DNA of 49,985 nt. It comes from DATLXU01 sp035575515 (lineage in GTDB: Bacteria; Acidobacteriota; Blastocatellia; UBA7656). The translations under genes and the position numbers were made by a program. Each line of letters opens with the position of its first letter. Within the stretch, counting starts at the first letter, position 1. Positions 26,336 to 34,790 of the stretch are shown here, piece by piece. The notes beneath the pieces are model-generated. The model saw only the letters and a list, made by a program, of their open reading frames with translations. It did no database searches and was not told the DNA's origin. The DNA is taken from the NCBI GenBank assembly GCA_035575515.1, contig DATLXU010000025.1, positions 1-49,985 of the forward strand, read 5' to 3'.

Positions 26336-27006
26336 TATTGGACTACCTCCTTGATTGTTTCCGTGAGCCTAGCTTTTTCAGGCTCGTACAACTGCACGAC
26401 GCGAGCGATTTCGCCTGCTTCGATCAACTGCTTGAAGCGGCGCAGGTCCGCGCGCGCGATTGATGCAGGGTCGCTTCCGGTCATCTTTGCCACTGCTTTG
26501 CCGATTGGCCCTGCGGGCTGGTCGAATCTCATCACCAGGTAAACGCGCGTGCCGTGGCTGGTCGGCTCAAAGTGAACTTCGCCTCTGTTGCCGACATCGG
26601 CTGTCGTCGAGCGCCACGCAATTAACCGTCCCGGTTCGTCTGCGGTGATTTCGGCATCCCACTCGATGCGCTGGCCGAGCGGGCCTTCAACTACCCAGTG
26701 ATAAATGCCATCGGCGCGCTTGCGCACCTCGACGACGTTTTGCATGAAGCGCGGGAAGTCTTCAAGGCGCGACCAGACGCGATAAGCCTCTTCGGGCGAG
26801 GCCATAACTTCGATGGATTCGCGCACGTCGCGTGACGAGGATAAATGAGAAGTCATTCCAGCAGCCGTCGCTATGCCCGAAGCGGCGATGCTCGTCCCCA
26901 CAATGCCTACTGCGTTGCCGACAACGCCGCCTTTCCTGAACCCGAAATAAGCGAGAGCAGCTCCGGCTGCTGCGGCTGCAACTTGCATGGTCTTTCCGTT
27001 GTCCAT
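26335..27006 (-). CDS. SRPBCC (START-like) protein with glycine-rich membrane N-terminus
   Basis: 223 residues. Residues 8-55 are hydrophobic and Gly/Ala-rich (AAAAAGAALAYFGFRKGG, NAVGIVGTSIAASGIATAAG), probably one or two membrane passes. Then a polyketide-cyclase/COG5637-like SRPBCC domain: SIEVMASPEEAYRVWSRLED, FPRFMQNVVEVRKRADG, GEVHFEPTSHGTRVYLVMRF. The ligand is unknown. AAGGAG lies 8 bases before the ATG. Coupled by a one-base overlap to the dehydrogenase gene, a pairing that suggests a common membrane-stress or solvent-related task (inference). Confidence 0.85.
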   Translation of the reverse strand: MDNGKTMQVAAAAAGAALAYFGFRKGGVVGNAVGIVGTSIAASGIATAAGMTSHLSSSRDVRESIEVMASPEEAYRVWSRLEDFPRFMQNVVEVRKRADGIYHWVVEGPLGQRIEWDAEITADEPGRLIAWRSTTADVGNRGEVHFEPTSHGTRVYLVMRFDQPAGPIGKAVAKMTGSDPASIARADLRRFKQLIEAGEIARVVQLYEPEKARLTETIKEVVQ

Positions 27007-27112
27007 CGTTAATGCTCCTTTGTGTGTAAGTCACCCGCTTCGATGCTCTATTGCTTTTTTGCGCACACTGATTCTTTCGGAAAAAATTTGTGCAATGCCT
27101 GTGCCAGCGGAA

Positions 27113-27309
27113 TCAGCAGGCAGTAGGCAGTTGTTGATTCGCTTGCGATGCGTGATGAGAAGTTTGCTGAACAACTAATCGGCAATTGATGGTCACAAGT
27201 GAGACGCGGTTGCGGCTATTCGGTTTGAATCAATACGCAAAAGGTATGGATGATAGCTGATTGTTACACCCCGTCTACTGCCTCCCGCTCACCGTCTGCC
27301 GCCTGCTGA
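27113..27309. repeat. AGGCAGTAGGCAG-word inverted repeat flanking the SRPBCC-DUF2461 gap
   Basis: TCAGCAGGC (27113-27121) followed by AGTAGGCAG is inverted at GCCTGCTGA (27301-27309) preceded by CTACTGCCTCC. Loop about 180 bases. The right arm overlaps the 3' end of the DUF2461 gene and supplies its last residues. Related words occur at 47038-47100 between rpsL and rpsG. GAATCAATACGCAAAAGGT (27227-27245) in the loop recurs at 24585-24603 with one change. Confidence 0.6.
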
Positions 27310-28056
27310 GCGCGTCAAGGGGCGCGCAAGCGACGGCGCATTCTCCTGATACAATTCAAAATCATTCTTGATGTTGTCGCTCGTCGCAAAAAGCCATAGC
27401 GGATAGAGGTCGAGGATTATCTCTTGCGCGACGTTGAGGAACGCGCGGCGCAATAAGACAGGCTCGGTTGCCGGAAAGTATTCGCCCACGTTGAAGCTGT
27501 CGAGATTCATCCACCGGCGCGCGGTCTTCGGCAGCGGCCACTTCGTCACCGCTGCTTCCTCGCCGCCCGCAAGCTCCCAGTAGTTTTCCGCGATGGCGCG
27601 CTCGTCGAGGTATCGCTGAAACAATCGGAGATTTTTCTTGATGCTCTGCTGCACGCGGCCCGTGCGCGGTTCTTTGTAGCCGCCCGGATAAAAGCCTACT
27701 GAAACGCCGTGACGGTAAAGGCCGACGTAGAGCAGCGACTGTTCCGACCATTTCTTTCCGCGTCGCGGAAACAGCGCGTAGATAAATGGCCGATAGGGTT
27801 GGCGGTTCTTGTGGAAGCGCAGGTCGTTATTTATTCGACTGATAGTGCGCCCTACGCGCGGCTCGGTTTCAATCTCTTCGTTGAGCATTCTGAGAATCGG
27901 GCCGATGTCTGCGACGAAAGTTTTAACGGGGTCGAGCACTGTGGCTCTGTACTCCGAGGCGTGCTCGTCGAACCACTGTTTGTTGTTGTTCTCCGATAGA
28001 GCCGCGAGGAACCGGAACAGGTCCGGTGGGAACCCTTTGAAACGGACGTTTGTCAT
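27289..28056 (-). CDS. DUF2461 family protein (TIGR02453-like)
   Basis: 255 residues. Family signatures: GFPPDLFRFLAALSENNNKQ with WFDEHASEY, RTISRINNDLRFHKNRQPYR, SVGFYPGGYKEP and NYWELAGGEEAAVTKW. DUF2461 proteins are cytosolic and lack an established function. The last residues (LTRSAGGRR) are encoded by the repeat arm at 27301-27309, so the native C-terminus may have been altered by the repeat. Confidence 0.88.
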   Translation of the reverse strand: MTNVRFKGFPPDLFRFLAALSENNNKQWFDEHASEYRATVLDPVKTFVADIGPILRMLNEEIETEPRVGRTISRINNDLRFHKNRQPYRPFIYALFPRRGKKWSEQSLLYVGLYRHGVSVGFYPGGYKEPRTGRVQQSIKKNLRLFQRYLDERAIAENYWELAGGEEAAVTKWPLPKTARRWMNLDSFNVGEYFPATEPVLLRRAFLNVAQEIILDLYPLWLFATSDNIKNDFELYQENAPSLARPLTRSAGGRR

Positions 28057-28234
28057 AACCCGTCCCTTCTATTTAATAGTCGCCCTGATAGATGATGGCG
28101 TGAGCTTAAAGGCTCAAACTGCTGCGTGTCAACCGCCCTCGCTGAGCGATTAAAATCCTGCGCGGCAGGTATTTTTTTACAGCCCCCCCTCTCTAACTGA
28201 ATGTGGGAGCAAGCTAAGTTTGGAGGGATTTTCA

Positions 28235-29248
28235 ATGAAACGGAGTTTTTTGGCAGTCGCAGCTCTATTGACGCTTGTGATCGGTCTTTTTCCAGCAGGC
28301 GCGGCTTATGCCCGCCACGATGACGAAATCAAATTCACAGGAACCATAGAAAGCATGCCCGCGAGCGGGCGCATTGGCGATTATAAAATTTCAGGGCGGA
28401 CGGTCCATGTTTCAAGCTCGACGCGAATAGAAGAAGAAGACGGGCAGTTGGTTGTCGGCGCAGTCGTCAAAGTTGAAGGCACTCAGCGCAGTGACGGCTC
28501 GATTGACGCTACTGAGATCGAAGTCAAACAAGCCGCGCCAGGCGACGGTCCGGGTGATGATGATGGCGGGCATCAGGCAGAGGTCCATTTCAAAGGCACA
28601 ATCGAATCGCTTCCCTCGACTGCAGGGTTCATAGGCGATTGGAAAGTGGGCGGGCGCATAATCCATGTCACTTCTTCGACGCGCATTGAAGCCGAAGACG
28701 GCCCCGTTGCCGTCGGAGCGTTCGTCGAAATAGAAGGCACGCCGGAGACTGACGGTTCGCTTACCGCAAAAAAGATCGAAATCAAATCGAACGTCGCTGG
28801 AGGCGATGGCCGCGATGAATTCAAGGGCGTAATCGAAAGCGTGCCTGCGGGACTCACTGGCGATTGGAAGGTGAGCGGGCGCACGGTTCACGTCACTTCC
28901 ACGACGGTCATTGACCAGGAGCACGGCGCGGCGGTCGTTGGCGCGTTCGTCGAAGTCAAAGGTCACATGCGCGCCGACGGCTCAATTGATGCGACGAAGA
29001 TTGAAGTTCAGACGAGCGCCGACGACAGCGGCCAAAGCGGCAACTTCAAAGGCACGATTGAGAGCCTGCCTTCAAGCGCCGACCTTACGGGCGATTGGAA
29101 GGTGAGCGGGCGCACGGTTCACGTCACTTCGTCAACGAGGTTGAAGACCGAGCACGGCGCGTTCGCCGTAGGCGTTCGCGTGAAGGTCAAAGGGATTCGC
29201 ATGGCCGACGGCACAATCGTCGCCACGAGGGTTCAGTCGAAAGATTAA
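28235..29248 (+). CDS. Secreted DUF5666 repeat protein
   Basis: 337 residues from the ATG at 28235 (GGAGGG 8 bases upstream; the frame also opens at a TTG five codons earlier). Signal peptide MKRSFLAVAALLTLVIGLFP with cleavage after AYA. The mature part is four tandem DUF5666 units of about 75 residues, each shaped F(K/T)GTIES.P, then GDWKVSGRTVHVTSSTR, then EDG..VVGA.V.V.G and DGSIDATKIEV. The units are more alike in the second half, consistent with recent duplication. Predicted all-beta, extracytoplasmic; role unknown. A good terminator follows. Confidence 0.9.
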   Translation: MKRSFLAVAALLTLVIGLFPAGAAYARHDDEIKFTGTIESMPASGRIGDYKISGRTVHVSSSTRIEEEDGQLVVGAVVKVEGTQRSDGSIDATEIEVKQAAPGDGPGDDDGGHQAEVHFKGTIESLPSTAGFIGDWKVGGRIIHVTSSTRIEAEDGPVAVGAFVEIEGTPETDGSLTAKKIEIKSNVAGGDGRDEFKGVIESVPAGLTGDWKVSGRTVHVTSTTVIDQEHGAAVVGAFVEVKGHMRADGSIDATKIEVQTSADDSGQSGNFKGTIESLPSSADLTGDWKVSGRTVHVTSSTRLKTEHGAFAVGVRVKVKGIRMADGTIVATRVQSKD

Positions 29249-29269
29249 AGGTAAATTAATGCCGAGTCG

Positions 29270-29312
29270 AATCAACCGGCTTGCCATCGGGGCGGGCCGG
29301 TTGATTTGTTTT
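29270..29312 (+). terminator. Rho-independent terminator after the DUF5666 gene
   Basis: AATCAACCGGC (29270-29280) pairs exactly with GCCGGTTGATT (29296-29306) around a 15-base loop and is followed by TGTTTT, 22 bases after the stop codon. Confidence 0.85.
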
Positions 29313-29370
29313 AAGCGCTATTGCCTGCCAGTGTTGAGGCGAATGAAGCGATGATTGTAAAATTCTCCTT

Positions 29371-30438
29371 ATGCATGAGCCGTCTTATCTGAAGCTGCTG
29401 CAATCGGGCGAGCTTCGTTCGCGCGTTGATCGTTTGATCGAGATGCTCGCGAGCTGCCGGATATGCCCGCGCGATTGCGACGTTGATCGCCTGAAGAACG
29501 AAGCCGCCGCCTGCTATTCGGGATTGCTGCCGATAGTTTCGACCTATACGCCGCACTTTGGCGAAGAACCTGCGCTCGTCGGCAAGAATGGCGCGGGCAA
29601 CGTCTTTTTGGGGCTTTGCAACCTGCGCTGCGTCTATTGCCAGAACTATCAAATCAGCCAGACCTTTCGCGAGCAGCGCAAGAACGAAGTGACATTCGAG
29701 CGGCTGGCCGAAATTTTTCTTGAGCTTCAGGAGCGAGGCTGTCACAACATCAACTGGGTTTCGCCGACTCATTTCGCGTCGCAGTTGGCCAAATCGCTTT
29801 TGATTGCTGCCGAGCGCGGCCTGCGATTGCCAATCGTCTATAACACAAACGCGTATGATTCGGTTGAGGTATTGAAGCTGCTTGACGGCGTGGTTGACGT
29901 TTACCTGCCCGATTTGAAATACAGCGATGACGAAGCGGGGCGCGAGTATTCAAAGGTGACTGAGTACGTGCGCTATTCGCGCGCGGCAATCAAAGAGATG
30001 TACCGGCAGGTCGGTGACACGCTCGTTTACGGCGAAGACGGATTGCTCAAGCGCGGCTTGATAATAAGGTTGCTCGTGCTGCCGAACGACATCGCAGGCA
30101 TTCGTGAGTCGCTGCGGTGGATACGCGATGAGCTATCGCCCAAAGTGACGATAAGCCTTATGGCGCAGTATTTCCCGACGAACAAGGTAGCGTTGGACCG
30201 TTACACGCTAATCTCGCGCAAGATTCGCTGGAGCGAGTGGCTCACGGCCATCGAGCACATGGAAGAATTCGGAATGGATGAGGGGTGGCTTCAGGATTTT
30301 GAAGAGGCCGCCGCGTATTATCGTCCCGATTTCGGCAACGCCGATATGCCTTTCAAAGACATCGTTGATTTCCAGCCGGAAGTTCAAGGGAACGAGGAGC
30401 AAGACTCTGCAAGTAATTTTCCATTTTTGAATCAATAG
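29371..30438 (+). CDS. Radical SAM protein related to pyruvate formate-lyase activating enzyme (PflX-like)
   Basis: 355 residues. An N-terminal cysteine group (CRICPRDCDVDRLKNEAAAC) precedes the radical SAM motif CNLRCVYCQN within GNVFLGLCNLRCVYCQNYQI, then QERGCHNINWVSPTHF and the YNTNAYDSVEVLKLLDGVVD, YLPDLKYSDD stretch. This is the COG1313 type, often called PflX. It makes a 5'-deoxyadenosyl radical from SAM, but no partner glycyl-radical enzyme is in the window. Substrate unknown. Confidence 0.88.
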   Translation: MHEPSYLKLLQSGELRSRVDRLIEMLASCRICPRDCDVDRLKNEAAACYSGLLPIVSTYTPHFGEEPALVGKNGAGNVFLGLCNLRCVYCQNYQISQTFREQRKNEVTFERLAEIFLELQERGCHNINWVSPTHFASQLAKSLLIAAERGLRLPIVYNTNAYDSVEVLKLLDGVVDVYLPDLKYSDDEAGREYSKVTEYVRYSRAAIKEMYRQVGDTLVYGEDGLLKRGLIIRLLVLPNDIAGIRESLRWIRDELSPKVTISLMAQYFPTNKVALDRYTLISRKIRWSEWLTAIEHMEEFGMDEGWLQDFEEAAAYYRPDFGNADMPFKDIVDFQPEVQGNEEQDSASNFPFLNQ

Positions 30439-30669
30439 CAGAGTAACAGTTAAGCTTTGAACATCATTGCATAGCATCGCCGCGCCTGTGAGTTGCATTG
30501 GTAGCGCCGGGCGATTAGCTTGCGCGCTTTGTTGCGGGCCATGCCATTATTCACTGAATTTTCCCTTATAAGCTCCGCTATTAAACCTTACCAGTTTCTC
30601 CCAATCAATGCCGCCATCAGAAGTTGCGAATTCATTAAGAAAATCGCGTTCAAATCGGTTCACGGCCTT

Positions 30670-31281
30670 TCACCATTCCTCCTCGAATACTGCCCGATGC
30701 TGTACAGGGTAATCTCGCATGAGACGTATCAGCCTGAGATAGAATTCAGGATCGCCGGTCAACTCTGTCCAGAAGGCTTCGCCTGAGCGTATTCGATATA
30801 TCCGTTTTTTAGTTGGCTCAGAGCTTTTGCGGCCATAGCAATGGCCTAGCAGAGCGTCAAATTGTTTATGTAGTTTAAGCAGGCGGTTTCGCAAAGATGT
30901 GAATTCATCATTCATTCGCCTAGTCTGACTGGCATTAAAAATATTTGGTCCCGACTTTACAGCAATGGCCTTGTAAACCCTGTCTGTTTCAATGGCAACA
31001 TCTACGCCTTCGCTTGGTGAGACATGTCCCCCGCCAGCAATTTTTACTATAGGCTCAAAGAAAGCATCACCGAAAATCCCCTCATCTGAAGAAGACATAT
31101 AATCTCGCAACAGTCGCTCTACGATTTCTGACGCTTTCTGAATGCCGATGGCACGGAAAAGATAAGGATTCTTCTTTTTCAGAGTATCTTTTAGCTTAAG
31201 TGTGCTGAGCTTGTTGATGCGGCGTTGATAGAAATCATCCAAACTCTTGCGCACGAGTTCTTCCAACTCATTTGAGTCCAT
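30670..31281 (-). CDS. Type II restriction endonuclease, PmeII-like
   Basis: 203 residues from the ATG at 31281 (GAGGGG 4-5 bases upstream; a further ATG at 31296 is possible). Features: KSLDDFYQRRINKLSTLKL, KNPYLFRAIGIQKASEIVER, SSSDEGIFGDAFFEP, and a PD-D/ExK-like nuclease core in GVDVAIETDRVYKAIAVKSG with PNIFNASQ after it; the usual Glu before the Lys is replaced (AVK). These match what I recall of the PmeII family; recognition site not predicted. Overlaps the methyltransferase stop by 14 bases, so the two form a compact system. Confidence 0.78.
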   Translation of the reverse strand: MDSNELEELVRKSLDDFYQRRINKLSTLKLKDTLKKKNPYLFRAIGIQKASEIVERLLRDYMSSSDEGIFGDAFFEPIVKIAGGGHVSPSEGVDVAIETDRVYKAIAVKSGPNIFNASQTRRMNDEFTSLRNRLLKLHKQFDALLGHCYGRKSSEPTKKRIYRIRSGEAFWTELTGDPEFYLRLIRLMRDYPVQHRAVFEEEW

Positions 31282-32155
31282 AAAGCCCCTCTGCATCTAG
31301 AATTGTGAGAAGATTTCGGGGGCGCCCGGCAGCCTCCTTCAATCGCTTTTGCGCGATCTGTATGTACTGAGGGTTTATCTCAATACCGACAAAATGCCGA
31401 TCCAGTTCGAGGCATGCTACGGCGGTCGTGCCAGAGCCTATGAACGGGTCGAGCATGACATCTCCCGGTTTGGTGAAGAGGCGGATGAACCATGCTGGAA
31501 GTTCTACCGGAAAAGCGGCGCTGTGATTGCGATTGCTGCATTCGGTTGCCAGGTGCAGAACGTTTGTCGGGTAGGCCCAGTCTCGCCCAATCCAATTGGC
31601 AATCTTTTTGCCAAAGCCGCTTTGGACACGCGAATTATCGCGCCGTCTGTCAGTCTCGCTTAAATTTCTCAAACGGGAATGGCGCCAATCCCCCATAGGA
31701 ACCCTTACAGCTTCCTGGTACATAGCAAAGTTCTTCTGAAGCGTGAAGTGGAGACATCGCTCCCAGGCATCGCGAAAACGATTAGGCCATTTACCGGGAT
31801 AGCAATTCCGTTTGTGCCATATATATTCTTCAGTCCAAAGCCATCCCTGCCTGCGCAAAGCCAGGATCAATTCCAGAACATAAGTGTGCCGTTGGCCAGC
31901 AACGACTCGTTCTTTGATATTAAGGATAAACGAGCCAGTCGGCTTAAGAATCCGCTTCATCTCGGCAGCGATGGGAAGAAACCAGTCCACATAGGCATCC
32001 GGATGAATACCGCCATAAGTATGCCTGCGTTGGTCTGCATAAGGCGGTGAGGTAACGATGAGGTCGACAAAGTTATCGGGGAAAGTTGATAATACCTGCT
32101 GGCAATCGCCGCACAGAATTTTGTCCAAAGGTTGCGCTGTGCCTGACAAGGTCAT
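31268..32155 (-). CDS. DNA methyltransferase of a type II RM system (beta-class, probable N4-cytosine)
   Basis: 295 residues. Catalytic motif IV is TSPPYADQR near the start (about 34-42) and the SAM-binding motif I is DPFIGSGTTAVACLELDR near the end, the beta-class order. The SPPY form is commonest in m4C enzymes; DPPY/NPPY would suggest m6A. It protects host DNA from the partner nuclease, whose gene overlaps it downstream. The two genes are somewhat more AT-rich than their neighbours, which fits horizontal acquisition. Confidence 0.9.
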   Translation of the reverse strand: MTLSGTAQPLDKILCGDCQQVLSTFPDNFVDLIVTSPPYADQRRHTYGGIHPDAYVDWFLPIAAEMKRILKPTGSFILNIKERVVAGQRHTYVLELILALRRQGWLWTEEYIWHKRNCYPGKWPNRFRDAWERCLHFTLQKNFAMYQEAVRVPMGDWRHSRLRNLSETDRRRDNSRVQSGFGKKIANWIGRDWAYPTNVLHLATECSNRNHSAAFPVELPAWFIRLFTKPGDVMLDPFIGSGTTAVACLELDRHFVGIEINPQYIQIAQKRLKEAAGRPRNLLTILDAEGLYGLK

Positions 32156-32257
32156 ACTTAACTTTGATTATCCCTGTAGAACTTTGAAGAGCTTAATCCT
32201 GAGTTTGAATTATGTCAATTTAAGGAGTGATTGCAGTTTTAGAACCCGTGATCCGGA

Positions 32258-33346
32258 TTAACGATTATCGGCGAAGAAATCTCCGACCTTGTTGACATAT
32301 CCCGTGTGAACTCCTTTTTCATCCGTGTAGGATGCGCGCGCGCGACCGTCTTTGAAGCAGCCTATCTCGTCGAAGCCATAAAAGACGGTCGTGTTCTCTC
32401 GATTAATCAAATTCCATTTAAGACCAGAGCGGCCCGGCACAGCGTAGCCTACGGCGGCGAACCCTTCGCCCAAGATTTTCACCGCGTCGTAGTGAACATG
32501 CGGAGTCACCTGCGGGCCGAGCTTTTCTACGATGCCCCACTTCAAGTTTTGCCCGCGCCCGTAGTATTTGCCCACAGCCGCAAGACCATCTTTGAAGGAA
32601 GTGGCTACGTCGTAACGCATCGGTATGACTACGCGGCCCGTTGCGTCAATGAATCCCCATTTTTCAGTGCGAGCGCCTTGCGGGACGATTGCCACAGCCG
32701 CAAGCCCGTCCGAAAACGGCTTAACGGATTTGTACTGCCGCGCGAATCTCTCAACTGACGAATCGGCGGGCGGTTGATCTGTCGAGCAAACTTCAGCCGC
32801 GCGGGCAGCCGCAAAGAACTTTGAAGCAGATGGCAGCCTTTCGCCTGTGCATAGAGTTTCGGATTGTGGCTGCTTGCTTGCGGCGTCAATTATGATCTGT
32901 TTGATAATAATCTTTCCGCGCTCAAGCTCGACGCTCTGTTTGACCACAGTGGCTGTCCCGTGAACCGTATCGTCACCCTCGTAGCGCGTTGCGCTGATTT
33001 TCCTGAGTCTCGGAAGACCTTCGCCGAATCCGATGGGAAACTTATAGAGCATATAGCTGCCGTCCGGATCGGTTTCAGCGACCACGAGAGATTCGTCGTT
33101 CTCTTTGATAGTCTTCACCTCTCCTTTATCGTATGTTGTGATTTCACATTTCACCTGCCATTCGCCTGCCAGGTCTTCAATTCTCTTGCGCGATTGATTC
33201 TTTGCGCCGACAGCCAGAAGCGCAGCCCGCTTCAATTTTCGCAAGACCGGGTTAATCTTCGCCGCGTGGCCAACGGGTTCTTGCAAAAGGCAAAAGAACA
33301 ACATGCCAATCAGCGCGACTACAGCTTTTCGAAAGAGACGTTTCAT
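32258..33346 (-). CDS. Secreted WG-repeat protein
   Basis: 362 residues with a signal peptide (RKAVVALIGMLFFCLLQ, cleavage near GHA-A). Residues about 50-190 form a beta-rich domain (LAGEWQVKCEITTYDKGEVK) of lipocalin-like appearance; from about 205 there are three or four WG repeats (EKWGFIDATGRVVIPMRYDV, KWGIVEKLG, KWNLINRENTTVF, GYVNKVGDFF). Function unknown; exported. Next gene downstream in strand terms is the RM pair, which looks unrelated. Confidence 0.82.
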   Translation of the reverse strand: MKRLFRKAVVALIGMLFFCLLQEPVGHAAKINPVLRKLKRAALLAVGAKNQSRKRIEDLAGEWQVKCEITTYDKGEVKTIKENDESLVVAETDPDGSYMLYKFPIGFGEGLPRLRKISATRYEGDDTVHGTATVVKQSVELERGKIIIKQIIIDAASKQPQSETLCTGERLPSASKFFAAARAAEVCSTDQPPADSSVERFARQYKSVKPFSDGLAAVAIVPQGARTEKWGFIDATGRVVIPMRYDVATSFKDGLAAVGKYYGRGQNLKWGIVEKLGPQVTPHVHYDAVKILGEGFAAVGYAVPGRSGLKWNLINRENTTVFYGFDEIGCFKDGRARASYTDEKGVHTGYVNKVGDFFADNR

Positions 33347-33368
33347 ATAAAGCTGAACAAAATGGCGA

Positions 33369-33827
33369 TTAGAGTCTGGGCTTCGGTTCCACCTGCCCGC
33401 CAGCTTGCAGCCATGCGTTCCAGCCGCCTTTCAACACGCGGACTCGCGTGAAGCCTTTGGCTAAAAGGTTCTGCGCGCCGATAATCGCCGCTTCGTCCGC
33501 CGGACAGGAGCAATATGTCACGATCTCGCGGTCGCGAGGAAGCTCTCTCAGCCGGTAGGCGACTTTGCGAACCTTAGTGTGCAGCGATCCTTTGACTGTC
33601 TGGTCGCTTGCGTCATAGGCGCTCTGCCCGCGCAGGTCAACAATCATCACAGGCTCTTTGGCGGCTATCTTGGCCTTCAACTGCTCGGCTGTTATGAATT
33701 CGACTTGAGCGGCCTTATTCTGCGCGGGGCGCGGCGCTGCTGCTAAAACGGCGGCTTTCGGATGCGCGAAGATTCCGCAGGCGGTCATAATTGCTATAAG
33801 AAGGCCGATCAACTTTTTGAATCGCAT
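33369..33827 (-). CDS. Exported rhodanese-domain protein
   Basis: 152 residues, CAGGAGGTG ahead of the ATG. N-terminal signal (KKLIGLLIAIMTACGIFA). The rhodanese fold reads ELKAKIAAKEPVMIVDLRG-like, KGSLHTKV and the active loop YCSCPADEAA, whose first Cys is the sulfur-carrying residue; then VLKGGWNAWLQAG. It would shuttle sulfane sulfur or act in redox binding in the periplasm. Target unknown. Confidence 0.88.
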   Translation of the reverse strand: MRFKKLIGLLIAIMTACGIFAHPKAAVLAAAPRPAQNKAAQVEFITAEQLKAKIAAKEPVMIVDLRGQSAYDASDQTVKGSLHTKVRKVAYRLRELPRDREIVTYCSCPADEAAIIGAQNLLAKGFTRVRVLKGGWNAWLQAGGQVEPKPRL

Positions 33828-33923
33828 AATACCACCTCCTGAAGAGTGTGAAGCTACGGGTTATTCTTTCGATTCCAAGTCACGCAGCAATGAAATCATT
33901 GCGACAACATAAAGAAATACCTA

Positions 33924-34694
33924 TCATCTCAACCGTGACATCTCCGGATGAGCCGGACCGGTTAAAGATTCGGGCTTAAAGTTCTTCGGATCATACCATT
34001 GATAGAAAGCTCCCGCGAAATGCACAAATCCCGTTTGGCCTGCGAGCGTCTCCTGAATCAGGTCGCCGTAAATCGAGGGGAATGGCTGCTTGCCTTTATA
34101 AACATTCTTGGCTTCCTTCAGCGGCAGCTTCCGAATACTTTCGCCGACAACGCCTCTGAGCAGGTGCGTTTGTGTGGCTTCAGGTGTGCGCCAGCCCTGC
34201 GGCCCGTAACCGTGAATGATCGCCAGCAGCACGTCGTTTTGCTCGAAGCGAACGGTCTGCCCTGACGCCGGATTGAGCAGAGGTTTTGATGCTTCATCGG
34301 TTGTCGCTTCGAGGTATGGCTCGCGCGCTATCCAGTTCGGAAATTCCTGATTAAGTTCCGACAGCTTGCCTTCCGCCGGTTTCACAATAACGGCCACGTC
34401 CTCTGAGAGGTCGCCGTTGAAATCGCCAACTAAAAAATTCGGATTATGTTTTTTATCGAGCACGACCGCGCCTTTGAAGATTCGCGCGACGGCTTGCTGG
34501 ACTTCATCAAGCTTGGGCGGAGGAAGCTCCGGTCCCGCTTGTCGTTCCGGCAATGGCTGAAGCGCCTGTGCGTCTTCGGCGGGCGGTTGCTCCACGACTG
34601 GCTGCGGAGGGGGACTCGCGCATCCCGCCAAAGCCACACAAGCGACTGAGAGAAACAGCCACGCTGATGCTCGAATTACTTTTCTGATAACCAT
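33924..34694 (-). CDS. Lipoprotein of unknown function
   Basis: 256 residues with signal peptide and lipobox VALAGC (Cys24), then a Pro/Gln-rich linker. The mature domain includes AVARIFKGAVVLDKKHNPNF, LVGDFNGDLSEDVAVIVKPA and the tail HFAGAFYQWYDPKNFKP. GDFNGDLSEDVAV recalls FG-GAP/VCBS calcium-loop motifs but occurs only once. No family recognised; membrane-anchored in the periplasm. GGAGGAG precedes the start. Confidence 0.8.
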   Translation of the reverse strand: MVIRKVIRASAWLFLSVACVALAGCASPPPQPVVEQPPAEDAQALQPLPERQAGPELPPPKLDEVQQAVARIFKGAVVLDKKHNPNFLVGDFNGDLSEDVAVIVKPAEGKLSELNQEFPNWIAREPYLEATTDEASKPLLNPASGQTVRFEQNDVLLAIIHGYGPQGWRTPEATQTHLLRGVVGESIRKLPLKEAKNVYKGKQPFPSIYGDLIQETLAGQTGFVHFAGAFYQWYDPKNFKPESLTGPAHPEMSRLR

Positions 34695-34790
34695 CTCGGC
34701 TCCTCCAACGCGAAAACCAGAGGATCATCAAGCAAGGTCGCCTGATGATCCTCTGAGGATGGGTTGTAGACTAATGGGTGAGCGAAACCG

